This document shows positions 43,738 to 55,269 of a stretch of 64,000 nt of DNA, piece by piece (position 1 is the stretch's first letter; every line of letters begins with the position of its first letter). A model generated the notes under the pieces. That model made no database searches and was not told the DNA's origin. It saw only the letters and a list, made by a program, of their open reading frames with translations. The DNA is from Thelonectria olida. Taxonomy: Eukaryota > Ascomycota > Sordariomycetes > Hypocreales > Nectriaceae. The stretch spans positions 3,472,001 through 3,536,000 of the forward strand of contig JAGPYM010000001.1 of assembly GCA_020736575.1 (NCBI GenBank), written 5' to 3'. Both the position numbers and the translations under genes were made by a program.

Positions 43738-44818
43738 ATGTCATCGGCCTTGACGCCCTTTACAAGGTCGTGTGCCTCCATCCTGTCTCGGAGCACACGA
43801 ACCCTCCGGCCGGCCACATGGACCCTCGGCACCGCCACCCGGCCCCTCGCCGTGCCACATGTCCGACACAGTTCGCATTCTCCGATGGGTGCACCGCCTG
43901 CCAACCAGCGCAAAAAGGTAACCATCGGTACCCTGCGGTCAATGCATCGCAAGGGGGACCCCATTGGTGTCATCACCGCCCATGACTTTCCAAGTGCCCA
44001 CGTTGCCGACCATGCTGGTATGGATATGATCCTCGTTGGGGACAGTCTAGCCATGGTAGCTCTTGGCATGGAGGATACCAGTGAGGTGTTGGTTGATGAG
44101 ATGCTTCTGCATTGTCGATCTGTTGCTCGGGCCACCAAGTCGGCTTTCACTGTAAGTCCAACCAACCAATCATGTCCCAAGAACTTCATGTATTGATCCA
44201 ATCTAGGTTGGCGACCTACCCATGGGAAGCTATGAGATTTCTCCGGAACAAGCTCTTGCCACGGCAATTCGGTTCGTCAAGGAAGGTCGCGTCCAAGGCA
44301 TCAAGCTTGAGGGCGGTAAGGAAATGACCCCGACCATTCGCAAGATCACCGCCGCTGGTATTCCCGTACTCGGCCACATCGGCTTGACGCCTCAGCGTCA
44401 AAACGCCCTTGGCGGGTTCCGCGTTCAGGGGAAGACTTCCGACGGTGCTTTGCGCATTCTCGAAGATGCCCTTGCCATCCAGGAAGCGGGCTGCTTCGCC
44501 ACTGTCGTCGAAGCAGTCCCTGCCGAAGTTGCGGCTCTCATCACCGAGAAGTTGTCTATCCCAACCATTGGTATTGGCGCCGGCAATGGCTGTTCCGGCC
44601 AGGTCCTTGTTCAGGTCGACATGAGTGGTAACTTCCCACCGGGAAGGTTCATCCCCAAGTTTGTGAAGAAATATGGCGATGTGTGGGGTGAGAGCATGAA
44701 GGCCATCCAAAGCTATCGAGATGAAGTTAAGAGTCGAGCGTATCCAGCCCCGGAGCACACATATCCTATCTCGGCGGAGGAGCTTGAGAGCTTTACCAAA
44801 GCAGTGAAGGATGTGTGA
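43738..44818 (+). CDS. panB: 3-methyl-2-oxobutanoate hydroxymethyltransferase
   Basis: Exons 43738-44151 and 44207-44818 join to 341 residues. The enzyme adds a hydroxymethyl group from methylene-tetrahydrofolate to 2-oxoisovalerate, giving ketopantoate, the first committed step to pantothenate and coenzyme A. Family motifs are complete: VTIGTLRSMHRKGDPIGVITAHD, MDMILVGDSLAMVALG, VGDLPMGSYEIS (start of exon 2), IKLEGG, GHIGLTPQ, FATVVEAVPAEVA with the catalytic Glu, and IGIGAGNGCSGQVLV. The first ~50 residues are rich in Ser, Thr and Arg without acidic residues, as expected of a mitochondrial presequence, and the frame from 43738 includes it in full. The 55-nt intron has donor GTAAGT and acceptor CTAG. 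The 3' end faces the 3' end of ATG12 across about 230 bases. Confidence 0.95.
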
Positions 44819-45049
44819 TGGTGTAAGTAGGCGAGCGCTTCATTGGATTCTCGAGCTGTTGATATTGGTAGCGAAATGGGAGTTGGGATGCGAGCGGTCT
44901 TTCTGGTTATTTTCTTGGTTTGCGGCCAAGTGCATAGCATAGACTTAGCAGTCGGAGTTCCGGTGTTAGACTGAGCAAAAATATCCTTCTTTCGTTCGTC
45001 TCTAGCATCATCTCAATGGTCGAGCAACCCACTTGGGCATTATTCATGC

Positions 45050-45574
45050 TCATCCGAAAGCTGGAGTCAAAGAATACGCAACAATCAGCTGGCCATGGGC
45101 GTTCTTGAAACACTGTGATATCAAGTCAGGTTCCCCGTCCAAAGCCTCACCGTGAACAAAGAGCCATACCTGATGCAAGTTGCCCACCACCTCATCCAAC
45201 GACGGCGCAAACGAGCTGTTCACGTACAAAAACACACTATCCGTATCTTTGCACCTGAGCTTCCGCCTCAAGTATCTCACGACTTCTTCAAACTTGCGCA
45301 CCGCCGTAATCTTGCACACGTCCTGCGTGAGCGAGGGTGCCGACCCTACGGGTTTGAAGCGCACCACAACCTTTTCCACAGCGAAGCTGCCCGCCGTAGC
45401 CAGCGCTGCGCTCGCGTCTCGCGGGAGGTCAGCGAGGACAACAGAAGCGGACATGGTCAGTGGAAGGTCGGGAGACGCGGCGCGGCCAGATGCGTCTCCA
45501 TCGGGGTCGGCTTCAGCGTCTGGTGGAGATGGGGAGGTTGGCGTGGAATCTTGTGGTGGGGGAAGGTGCGACAT
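45050..45574 (-). CDS. ATG12: autophagy ubiquitin-like protein Atg12
   Basis: Exons 45574-45170 and 45112-45050 give 155 residues. The C-terminal ubiquitin-like fold is unmistakable: [51 protein letters not shown], and the end [20 protein letters not shown] with the exposed C-terminal Gly that E1 (Atg7) activates and that is conjugated to Atg5. The first ~55 residues are disordered and Pro/Ser/Asp-rich. The start at 45574 (MSHLPPPQ) is the first Met that gives normal family length; the frame stays open further upstream without conserved content. The single 57-nt intron (GTATGG...TCACAG) is a multiple of three and contains no stop, so failure to splice would insert 19 residues just before the last strand. 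The gene is divergent from MET22. Confidence 0.95.
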   Translation of the reverse strand: MSHLPPPQDSTPTSPSPPDAEADPDGDASGRAASPDLPLTMSASVVLADLPRDASAALATAGSFAVEKVVVRFKPVGSAPSLTQDVCKITAVRKFEEVVRYLRRKLRCKDTDSVFLYVNSSFAPSLDEVVGNLHQVWLFVHGEALDGEPDLISQCFKNAHGQLIVAYSLTPAFG

Positions 45575-45968
45575 GGCTTCTTCTTGAGAACCAGGTGTTT
45601 GAAAAGGCGTTTGAGAGAGTGCGTGGCTCGCGAAGTTGGTGCGGTCTCTTAAACGATAAAAGCGAGTGAAAGGATGGTTGAGTGAAGTTGAGCTGCCTGG
45701 TGAGGCTGTCAGCTGTCTACGCTGCCTGAGGCTCAGCGGAAACAACATGAGATGGAAGTGCCGTTGCGAGTGGGACAGTGCGGGGCACCAGCTGCACCGT
45801 GCTCCCATCACCACTCCCACTCTTGGTCCCTGTGAGCTACGAAGATGGACATCCCACGCTCTCCTCTTACACGTCAATAAATTCGTCATCCCCTTCCATA
45901 CTCGCCCGACGACCCGCAAGACGAGACCCGCAAGCTCTGTTCGGTTTTGCTGTCTTGGTTGATGTTTA
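45575..45968. promoter_or_regulatory. bidirectional promoter ATG12 / MET22
   Basis: Only 394 bases separate the two start codons, so both genes must share or overlap promoter elements. The MET22-proximal half is CT-rich. I could not identify specific factor sites with confidence. Confidence 0.5.
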
Positions 45969-47234
45969 ATGCCCCTTCTTAAACCTCGCCTCTTCCTCCT
46001 CTCCTCTCTCCTCCTCATCATCCTGGCTGTCCTACTCTCGCCGCCTTTCCTCCCCCGCCTTCGCCAACTCTCCGCCCATTTCCTCGTCTTCAACAAGCCT
46101 CCTCGCTCCATTCTTCGCCGACCTTTCTCCTTGAACTCCAATTTCGACTCCACCATGGCTGACCCCGCCCCCGCCTACGCCTCCGAACTTCAGATCGCCC
46201 AGCTGGCCGTCCAGCGCGCCGCCATTCTTACGAAGCGAGTCTTCCACGAGAAGGCCAAGGGCACTGTCGATAAGAATGACAAGAGCCCCGTCACCATTGG
46301 AGACTTTGGCGCCCAGGCCCTCATCATCGCCGCCCTTCAGCACCATTTCCCCGAAGACGCCATCGTTGCTGAGGAGGAGGCTGCCCAGCTTCAAGAGAAC
46401 GCCGAGCTCAAGCAGACCATCTGGGACCTTGTTGGCTCTACCAAACTCGACGATGACGCTGCTGAGGAACTCCTCGGCGGCCCTATCAAGGATGCCGACT
46501 CCATGCTCCAGCTAATTGACAAGGGCAACAGCCCTGGCGGCGCCTCTGGCCGCATCTGGACCATTGACCCCATTGACGGCACCAAGGGCTTCTTGCGCGG
46601 CGGCCAGTATGCTGTCTGCCTCGGCCTCATGGTCGACGGCGACGTCAAGGTGGGTGTCCTTGGTTGCCCCAACCTTCCCGTGGACGACGCCGCCCGTTTG
46701 ACCACCGACATCGGCGCCAATGCCACCGACGAGGGCCGCGGTGTCGTCTTCTCCGCCGTCCAGGGCCACGGCGCAACCAGCCGAGCCTTGACGTCCGGTG
46801 CCCTTGCCCCCGAGAAGTCCATCTCTATGCGCGCTCTCGATGACCTCTCCCGCGCTACCTTCTGCGAGAGTGTCGAGGCTGGCCACTCAGCCCACGACGA
46901 CCAGGCCCTCATCTCCCAGAAGCTCGGCATCACCGAGCCCAGCGTCCGCATGGACAGCCAGGCCAAGTATGGCTCTATTGCCCGCGGCGCCGGTGACATC
47001 TACCTGCGTCTTCCCGTAAAGGCTACCTACCAAGAGAAGATTTGGGATCACGCTGCTGGCGATTTGATCGTTCGTGAGGCCGGCGGTCAGGTTACTGATA
47101 TCCACGGCAAGCGTCTCGACTTCTCGGTTGGCCGAACGCTCGCCAACAACAAGGGCGTCATCGCTGCCCCTGCGGCGGTCCACGACAAGGTCCTCCAGGT
47201 CGTCCAGGAGGTGCTTGGTGCGAAGCAGGCTTAA
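45969..47234 (+). CDS. MET22: 3'(2'),5'-bisphosphate nucleotidase (Met22/Hal2)
   Basis: The single-exon frame has 421 residues. The enzyme converts 3'-phosphoadenosine 5'-phosphate to AMP, keeping sulfate assimilation running; it belongs to the lithium- and sodium-sensitive Mg-dependent phosphatase family. Motifs are complete: [14 protein letters not shown], the metal-binding VAEEEAAQ (residues 134-140), [20 protein letters not shown] (DPID at 200-203) and [19 protein letters not shown]. Residues 1-62 form an unusual extension with a strong hydrophobic segment ([20 protein letters not shown]). A second Met at codon 63 (46155, [12 protein letters not shown]) lies in a near-perfect initiation context (ccaccATGG) and gives the normal cytosolic length of about 359 residues. 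Both forms may be made, one membrane-targeted or secreted-route and one cytosolic; the short form is surely the core enzyme. Confidence 0.9.
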   Translation: MPLLKPRLFLLSSLLLIILAVLLSPPFLPRLRQLSAHFLVFNKPPRSILRRPFSLNSNFDSTMADPAPAYASELQIAQLAVQRAAILTKRVFHEKAKGTVDKNDKSPVTIGDFGAQALIIAALQHHFPEDAIVAEEEAAQLQENAELKQTIWDLVGSTKLDDDAAEELLGGPIKDADSMLQLIDKGNSPGGASGRIWTIDPIDGTKGFLRGGQYAVCLGLMVDGDVKVGVLGCPNLPVDDAARLTTDIGANATDEGRGVVFSAVQGHGATSRALTSGALAPEKSISMRALDDLSRATFCESVEAGHSAHDDQALISQKLGITEPSVRMDSQAKYGSIARGAGDIYLRLPVKATYQEKIWDHAAGDLIVREAGGQVTDIHGKRLDFSVGRTLANNKGVIAAPAAVHDKVLQVVQEVLGAKQA

Positions 47235-47586
47235 AAGAAATAATCTAGAAATAAAGAAATATACGTTTTAGACATAGGACCAGGAAATACGGCAATTGAA
47301 TGTAGGTACTTTGTGTGGACTTCAACCTCAGTCATCCCATTTCACTTAGATTCCTAACCACCTTTCTTCTTTTAGCGTCCAATTGCTACATTGATCATAA
47401 CACCGACATTATTAAATACTACAAGGCGCGGGACCATGAAAGTTTCAACGTGCCAGGAAAGCGAGCTTGTCGTCCAAATCATTCATTCTTCGTGAGGTGA
47501 GATGTTCACTCCTCTCTACCTATAGCCCCTATTCCCTCTGATATGAATCTGTCCTGTCTACCCATTGTAGCATCTTTCGCCTTGTT
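47235..47586. other. intergenic, convergent 3' ends
   Basis: AT-rich spacer between the 3' ends of MET22 and the PAL gene. I see nothing else in it. Confidence 0.4.
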
Positions 47587-49833
47587 TTAGTTTCTTTCCA
47601 TCAACTTGCATAGTTCTTCGTACTCTTCCTTGGTCCGAGGTGCCCCCCGCGACGTCTCCATACCCTCCATAACCATGTCCATCAAATCGCTCTTCAAGCT
47701 CTCGTACACAATGCTGACCCAGCTTCCTATCGTCTTCTTGTTCTCAGTCGGAAGACCCTTGTGCAAGTTGTACAGCGGATCGTCATCAATTCCACACTGC
47801 GTCGGCACGCCCAGCTTGGACCGGACCCAGGTGTATAGTTGAGCCGGGCCATCGCCCAACATTGTAGCCACGTCGGCGGGACGAATGGCCGTATTGGGAT
47901 AGAAAATATGCGATGCAGTTTCAACGACAGCCTTGTGGAAGGTTGCTCTGAAAACCGCAAGGCTGGAGATTGAGCAGTCTACGCCCCCTGCAGCCAGGTA
48001 CTGAGTAACGGGCGCCATCGCAGCGTCCACCGCAGGCACGATGCGGTTCTTCCAGCAGCCGGCATTGTTATTATACCAGGCCAACTCGAAGGTGGGGAAG
48101 ACTGTTTCAGCAAGCTTTTCGGCCTGCATCTCGGTCAACCCAAACGTGTGGAACGGCCCATTCTCCGTGGTATCCTTCAGAACTCGGTCTCGCAAAGTAT
48201 TCAGGAACAACAGGTGGGCAACCCGAAGATCGACTGCCTGACATGACACATAAATATGACAAGCACACATGTGAGCAAGCAAGTCTACCGCCTCCATTGT
48301 ACGGCGAGCCGAGATCAGGGCGAGGGAGTTAATACCCTGATTGTGCATCTCTGCAGACATGACATGGGCAGAAACAGGGTGTGCCAGGGCAGCCAGTTCA
48401 GACATGTAAGCTGCCATGTTGACATCGATGCCCTTCATGGTAAAATTCTCCTTGTCGCTGACGTTGAGGTTGGCCTCGAGGCCGTTGTTCGTGGACGGGT
48501 GGATCATCTCGCCGACTTGAGAGAAGAGCATACGCCCAATCATCTGAAGTGCCAGCCGTGTCTTGTCCATGGCGGAAGTGACGACAACAGCCTGGAAGTT
48601 GCCTCCAGAATACACCTCTCCCACGCCTCTTCCATTCTCCTCTGACGCGTCAACCAGGGGGTTATCCGAAGTCGAATTTAACTCGACGGAAATCTGACGC
48701 TGGGCGAGAAGGAGATCCTCGAGATAGGGGCCAATCCACTGTGGGCTCGTTCGCGTCGAGTACCGGTCCTGCCATAGTCCTTCGCCCGTCCTCTTTCGGT
48801 TGTCAAGCCCACCAACAACAAACTTGGATCCTCTCAGGAAGCTCCGGATGTTCGCCGCCGCCTCGATCTGTCCGGGATGCGGTCGCACGGCATGGATAAA
48901 TGGCGTCGACCACTCGACGTTGCCCGCCATGCCTTCGGCCGCAAAAGCAGTTAACATTTGGGCGAGAACGGCGAGCTGCTGTGTATCATGCAGCACCAAG
49001 CTCGCAAGAGACACAGATGGTGCCGTCCCATTGATGAGGCCCAGCCCTTCCTTCGGCCCAAGACCACTGGCAGAGATGCCACTGCTTTTGAGCGCCTCGC
49101 AGGAGGGCATGACCCTTGCCGCCTCTCCGCGACCAACCTGCACAAACACATCGGGATTTCCGGTTACCGCGCCAGCAATGTATGACAAAGGCATGAGGTC
49201 TCCGGACGCCGAGATGGTTCCCCGTAGCGGGACCAAGGGTGTGATGTCATGATGCAGCAGCTTCACCAGTCTCTGCAGCACCTCGAGCCGGACGGCGCTC
49301 TGGCCGCGCAAGTTCTGGTTTGCCCGGGCGAGAATGGCTCCGCGAACCCACTCAGGGGGCATGACATGAGAGGGCTCGCGCTCCGAGTTGTTTCCCGGCG
49401 CCTTGTCGAGGGATGTGATGATGGCGCTCTGAGTATGCTGCAAGAGACCAATCTGCGTCTCAGCAACGTCGTCGGTGCGCACGTCGGCGCTGCCGCCAAA
49501 GCCAGTATTCACTCCGTACACGACATACTTGTTGGCCAGGTAGTTGTTGAGAGCGTCCACACTCAGGGCAATGCGACGGGCCAAGTCTTCGTCGTCACTG
49601 ATCTCAGGCTTTGCGCCGTGACGAGCCACTGCGATCAGCGAGGAGATGTCGAGGCTGTTTCCGTCCAAGACGATGGTGGTCTTGCCCTGTCTGATATCCC
49701 GGAGGCGACGCCACAGGTCCAGCGTCGAGGTCACGTGGGCATGGGTCTCGAAGCCTTCAATGGCGGTACTTGAACTGAATGAGGAATTGCGAACCCGCAT
49801 ATTGACCTCGTCTAAGTGAAGGGGGGGGTGCAA
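47587..49833 (-). CDS. phenylalanine ammonia-lyase
   Basis: This intronless gene encodes 748 residues, the normal length for fungal PAL. The Ala-Ser-Gly triad that cyclises to the MIO cofactor is at residues 209-211 in PLRGTISASGDLMPLSYIAG. The catalytic Tyr is in YGVNTGFGGSADVRT (Y106). The substrate-selectivity position is His133 in LLQHTQSA, as in yeast-type enzymes that accept both phenylalanine and tyrosine. Other conserved blocks include GLGPKEGLGLINGTAPSVSL, QDRYSTRTSPQWIGPYLEDL and SDNPLVD. The product is trans-cinnamate plus ammonia; in fungi this serves phenylalanine catabolism and sometimes secondary metabolism. The start at 49833 (MHPPLHLDEV) and Met12 (MRVRNSSFS) are both possible and add no conserved sequence. 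A homologous histidine lyase is excluded by length and motifs. Confidence 0.93.
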   Translation of the reverse strand: MHPPLHLDEVNMRVRNSSFSSSTAIEGFETHAHVTSTLDLWRRLRDIRQGKTTIVLDGNSLDISSLIAVARHGAKPEISDDEDLARRIALSVDALNNYLANKYVVYGVNTGFGGSADVRTDDVAETQIGLLQHTQSAIITSLDKAPGNNSEREPSHVMPPEWVRGAILARANQNLRGQSAVRLEVLQRLVKLLHHDITPLVPLRGTISASGDLMPLSYIAGAVTGNPDVFVQVGRGEAARVMPSCEALKSSGISASGLGPKEGLGLINGTAPSVSLASLVLHDTQQLAVLAQMLTAFAAEGMAGNVEWSTPFIHAVRPHPGQIEAAANIRSFLRGSKFVVGGLDNRKRTGEGLWQDRYSTRTSPQWIGPYLEDLLLAQRQISVELNSTSDNPLVDASEENGRGVGEVYSGGNFQAVVVTSAMDKTRLALQMIGRMLFSQVGEMIHPSTNNGLEANLNVSDKENFTMKGIDVNMAAYMSELAALAHPVSAHVMSAEMHNQGINSLALISARRTMEAVDLLAHMCACHIYVSCQAVDLRVAHLLFLNTLRDRVLKDTTENGPFHTFGLTEMQAEKLAETVFPTFELAWYNNNAGCWKNRIVPAVDAAMAPVTQYLAAGGVDCSISSLAVFRATFHKAVVETASHIFYPNTAIRPADVATMLGDGPAQLYTWVRSKLGVPTQCGIDDDPLYNLHKGLPTENKKTIGSWVSIVYESLKSDLMDMVMEGMETSRGAPRTKEEYEELCKLMERN

Positions 49834-51549
49834 AAGGAGAGGGCTTTCCCCAGACGAATGCTAGAAAGGAATTGTTCGATGTCTGCTTCCGGGGTGTCAG
49901 TATAGGAATGAGAACCAAATTCCTTGTTGAGTCTTGAATATCTCCAAGTAGTTACTCATTCACGACTTGGCAAAGGAAGAGCCTTGGGCGGTGAGAAGAA
50001 AGATGCCCAATTGCCCCTTGCAGTAACTAAAAGGAAAAGGGAAAAAAGAAGGGGGGACGGCGGGATCGGTTGGGGCCGGCGGACGCCCGTAACACGGCGT
50101 CGGTGTGAGCGTAATAAATTAAGTACATACAAAGTCTCTCTCCGGTGGCCGGCCCTCCCTTCCTCCGTCCCGGGAACCAACGGAAGCCAGAGATTTTCAC
50201 ATGTTGGGAACCGTACGAGTTGTAATCCATGACTGTTAGGGCTAAGAAAGAATTGCTTGCCCACGGCTTCTAATAAGCACCCAAGAGGGAAGGGTCAAGG
50301 AGCTGCGTGAAACACACGCACAAGTTTGAGACCGTGTCAAGAGCAATCCATCTCCAATGCCAAAGATGTGCTTCGTATCCGGACTTCTTTCATCCAGCCA
50401 GCGTGCGTTACACATGGCGCACCGTAGCGTTGTGTACTAGGTCTACTTGGTAGATAGTCAGTTCACTCCCTTGCTGTTGGGAAAAGCAAGACGCCCTCTA
50501 TGACTGCTCATAAATCAACTGCAAAATATCAGCTAATTTCCTAGCATGAATGGCCAAGTTATTCGTAATTTTTACTACGAGGCGTGAACCGAAGATCGAG
50601 TACGAAATGGAAGAAATCTGACCTTTGTTTTGACAAAATCAGTAGTGATATTGCTCACTTCTCAACAAGACCAGCCATGCTACGTCACCAACTACCTCCT
50701 TGCATTGGCCTAATGCATGGTGTTCGTCAACATGTCTTACAAGACCCTTTCCACACAAGGACAGCTTGGGCTTGATCGATAGTTAATGTGAGATATTGAC
50801 CGCGTGCCACTACAGCAAAGCAGGGCCTATAACGATTCACACCATACCAAGGCTGAGACATCAAGTTGTTGTTCAAAAGTGTTCATGATTGTAACATGTA
50901 AGGTACATATACATGACCTAACCGTATATCTACATCAATCGACGCTTATTTCGTCGCTTGGGCGATTCTTTCTCTGTCGCCTTGTTCTCTCTTCATATCC
51001 CATGCCTCCCTCTCAGACCTTCCCAGTATCATCTCAGACCTTGAACCATGCGATTCCATGCTGCCCTCGTTCCTTGTTATACTTGTTTGAATGGACCACG
51101 ACAAACGCCCCGTTTCTAGTATATGCAACTTGACAGACAAAATAAAGCAGAAAGAAGGAAAGAAAAGGTGCCAAACCATGCCGCTAGACGCCGTCGCATG
51201 CAGTTCATGTAGTTGGAAACGAAAGGAAAGGAAATGAGTCGAGGAAGAATTCATCCTCTTAAAACGAAAGACCGCTCGGAAAATGCCACCATCAACCGCT
51301 GTGTAACCAAGCCACAAGGTATATTCGTTGCATTAACTGTACTGCAGATAGGAGTCTGTATCGAGATGCGTAAAGTGAGCTGAAAATAGAGGCTCTCCTG
51401 GAAAGGGGCCTATTGTCGTGGGTTCGTGGTGCTGAAAGAGTTCATGGTAAGGCCCGAGTAGATGTAGTCGGCGCCTGAGTTGCATTATGGGATCGTGTAG
51501 GTATCACGGCATGTCGTAGAGAGTGTTCGCTCATAAGGTGTGGGACGTC
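49834..51549. other. intergenic region
   Basis: This covers the PAL promoter and the 3' flank of DBF4, both minus-strand genes. The open frames (up to 123 residues) have no recognisable content. I see nothing else. Confidence 0.4.
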
Positions 51550-53638
51550 TTAATACCACGCTGCCTCTTCGTCTGAGGTGGAAGACAGCTTGGGCATTCG
51601 CTTCAACTGTGACAATAGAGAGTCCAACTCGGTCCAGTTGTCATCGCTTTCAGCAAACCGCCGATGTTTTCGGGACACAATATGCTATGACATGTTAGCG
51701 CAAGCTGGCAATCACAACAGGCAATCAAAACTCACCTCGTCAAAGTCTCTGAACTTGTCCTGACAGTTCTCGCAATAACCGGGCTTAAGGTCCTTTTTAC
51801 TCTTCAACGGCTGCGTGTGTGTCTTCCTCTCTCTGCTCTCCGTTGCCTTTTGGCTCTCCTCCTCTTGAATCTCGGCAGGACGCGAAGTGTGTCGACCCAT
51901 CGTTGTCGATCTGCTAGAAGCAACTTCCATCGACACTTCGGTGAGGCGGCGTGAACTGACATCATGTGATGCAGGTGTCGTCGTCTTCTGCAACACTTTG
52001 CGTTGGAGGCCATGAATCTCCTTGCTGGTTCCAGCCTTCGCTCCGTTAACCCCTGAGGTTGAGGAAATCATCTGTGACCGAATAGCTGATGTGATATTAG
52101 ACGGCTGCACACCTGACGCCACAGGCTCGCCAGCGAGGAGGCGGGCGTTGCCAGCAGCACGGCTGGTAAAGGCATTCTGTGCTCGGCCATCTGCCTGTTT
52201 TGATAATGTCGCCTTGGCTGGGTTGAAAATCTCAGTCGGTGTCACCGCACGGGCTCGATTGTGAGCATCTTCCATCTCCGTCAAAGATCGCTTTCCTGTC
52301 ACAGGCTTTGGTACCGGGATCTGTGGAGGCTTGAGGACAGGGACTTCCTCCCGCTTGGCCTCTTCTCGCTTCGCAGCGCGAGCCTTTTCTTGCTCTCGTT
52401 GCCGACGGTGTTCCTTCTCTGCCACATCGTTATCTTCCACGAAAGGACAACGGCCGTTGCCAACGCTTCGGAACTGAGGCCACTCTCCATCAGCCTTGTT
52501 AGCCACCTTGGGGTACTCTCGGACCATGATGGGCTTTTGCTTCTCATCCATGTCCCAGATATAGATGTAAGGGCCCTTGAAATAGCAGAGTTCGCGGTTG
52601 TTGGCAGTCGGGTCACGGTCTGAAGGGCCGTTCAGACGCTCATTATGTAGCAGCTGAAGCAGATTGGGCTCATGGGATCCCTTCGAGGTTCCATAGTGTC
52701 GAGTGTTCGACGACCTTGAGCTGTAAGAGTTGCTGTGACCCATTTCCGATTCGAGAAGAACCGCCAACATGTTTTGGAACTTGTCCAACGACCAAATCTT
52801 CTTCCCCATCTCACGGGCCTTGTGAAGAACATCATTGTTCCGCGTCTTATTTCGCTTCGTGGGGTCATCGAGCTGCTGTGACCGTGACGGTCCATTTCGG
52901 AAATCGAATAGAAGTCTTCTTCGGGCCTCTCCAGTTCGGTCCAATAACGAGGGGTTGATGGTCTGTGGCTGCTCTTCAGGTTCGGGCTCCTCATGGTGTG
53001 ACTGCCCAGGTGTTTGGTCAATATCAGATTGAGAGACCTCGGGGGGGATCGATCGGGTGGTGACGACGTGGGTGACGGCAATGGAAAAGAATGGTTCCTG
53101 GCGCTATTGGGCGGTCAGTAAGGATGCAATAACAGGTTCGCAGTGAGATATTGCAACTTACAGCACCAAGATAGGTAACCCTCTTGGTTAGTCTGGCCCG
53201 GATATCGTCAGGGATACTCTCAAAATAGAAAACCATCTTTGGGAACTTTGCCCGATGGTGTTTCTTCCACATCTCCTTCTCGACATCGACATCCTGGGTG
53301 TTCTTGGACGTCGAGACGGTCCGGGACGATCGTTCTTTCGTTGAAGTACGCGTCGAGGCTCGCTGAACGAGGACTTGGTTGCGGGTCGATCTCGTTGGCG
53401 ACCGCACTGCGCGCTGGCTGCCATTGTCGAGAAGCTGCTTCTTCAAGGGCGGAGGCTGGCCATATGTTTCCTCCCGCTGGATGTTGGCGTAGGAGCGTTT
53501 CGACTTGGCATAGGCAGCCAGTGTGGAGGCGCCTCGCAGGGGCGAATTGGCGACATTGGGGTTGTTTGTCAGCGGGCCCCGTCTCGAGGACATGGCCGAG
53601 ATGGAGGCAGGCGAAGGCGATAGAGATATGGTTGCCAT
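51550..53638 (-). CDS. DBF4: Dbf4-type regulatory subunit of Cdc7 kinase
   Basis: Exons 53638-53162, 53103-51736 and 51684-51550 join to 659 residues. The protein activates Cdc7 kinase (DDK) that phosphorylates the Mcm2-7 helicase to fire replication origins. The strongest evidence is the C-terminal DBF-type zinc finger PGYCENCQDKFRDFDEHIVS, with Cys603, Cys606, His616 and His622, which is rebuilt across the last intron. A BRCT-like N-motif begins in the first exon with FPKMVFYFESIPDDIRARLT and continues after the intron with FFSIAVTHVVTTRSIPPEV. The M-motif region is visible as LCYFKGPYIYIWDMDEKQKP and RPIMVREYPK-like sequence around residue 375. The rest is disordered, with many S/T-P sites. 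Both introns are in phase 0 with good donors (GTAAGT, GTGAGT). The orthologue in Aspergillus is nimO. Confidence 0.93.
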
Positions 53639-55269
53639 AAAACTAAGCCGTCAACATGCTCTGCGACGAAAGAGATATGCGGGGCGGGAGACGACGCTGG
53701 GGTATCAAGGCGATTTCAAGGGTTGTGAGTTTGTGGAGGGAGGTTGTTCTGGACGTGGCGAGGAGGGGCTGGGGACGAGCAGCTGGTGAAGAAGCACGCG
53801 ACGCGGAGGGTCCGACACGTCGGAATTTTTATGGGCGAGGCGGCAGCGAGGGAATAAAGGTCGTCGAGAATGCTACCAAGACATGTGTCGGCAGATGAGA
53901 GACAATGGACCAGAGAAAGGAAGAGAAAGAAGGACAGTGACTCGAAGAGAGAGGAGCCTTTTCAGAGTCGAGTCGAGGATGTGGAAAGAGAGGAGGAAAC
54001 AAGACCAGCCAGGACCGTATGTTTTTGTGTGGTGGTCAACGCAGCTGCAGGCCTGTGGTTTGGTTGGTTGAGTGCTGTGCTTTTGCTGGAGCTGGCTCTC
54101 TCTTCGCGCTTGGTCACGGACTCACGGCCAGTCTCTGCCCAAGACCACAACAGCGCTATGCCTGCTTCGGCCGCCTTGCCCAAAAACATGCACGGGCCCG
54201 GGCGGCTGCACCAGCAACCACTTGGTTACCCAGGTCTTTAAGGGCCCTTGAGTAATAAACAAAGCGAACGAAAACAACTGAAACTGGGTCTTGCCTTGGT
54301 TCCATTTCCGAAAACCGGTCATAATACCACTCTGCCAGTCCATTAAAGAGAAAGAGGGGCGGAGAGGAGAGGAGGGCAACCAGAAAAGAAAACAAGGGAC
54401 AAGAAGTGTGAAATTACTTTTGTTGTTGCTGTGCCGAGCAACTGTAACTTATCCATACTGTCCTACCTACCAATGTATATATGTTCTGTCCACCCAGCCA
54501 TACAGTGCCTACATGATATCACCAACAACCTTGTTATGTATCTCATGCACGCCATGTCAACACTGCATCCGTTTCTTCTTCCCTTTCCCGCGACTAATCT
54601 CCTCACTACTGCACCTCGCCCTCATCATCCATCTTCACCGCATCGTACTTCCCCGTAAACCGGCACCGAAAAGAAGAAAGCAAGTTGACGTGGTGCCTCT
54701 GGTGTGGCGGCCCGCGGGGACGGTTGCATATGCTTCACATTGACAAATTGCATCTCGTTATTCCCATCATGCTCGTCATCTTGAATCTGCGCACCTATGA
54801 CTCGCTTTTACCTTCCCCTGCTTGGCCAATTGCTTTTCGGGTCTCTGTTGACTGGGCCAGCCCTTGTTGTTGTTGACTTGTTGTTGTAGTCGTACCCTGG
54901 ACCTTTTCCCCTCCACTTTGAAAGCGGCAGGGGCGTCCAAGCGTTGTAGTCGTAGCCTCGGCCACGACCGCCAATTACAGTAATTACTAGCAAACACCAC
55001 TACACGCCAATCCCACCCTTGGATAGCCGCATCTCGGCCCATCTGATATTCACCACCACCAGCAATATTACCCAATTGCGTCTGCAAGGGACTAATCTGA
55101 GTCTCTATTACAGCATCGAGTCGCGTACGTACCCTTCCAACCTCCCATCACTCAGACCTTGCTTCTCTGCCATTACACACCCTCATTCTCCCCAATCCAT
55201 CCTCGTCATGATGAATTTTTTGTCCCTAATCTCCAATTCCCACAGACGTCATCCCACGTCCTCTCCAAC
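53639..55269. other. 1.6-kb divergent intergenic region
   Basis: The shared upstream region of DBF4 (minus) and the ICP55-type gene (plus). Small frames on both strands look random. The last 200 bases are CT-rich leader sequence. I see nothing else. Confidence 0.45.
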
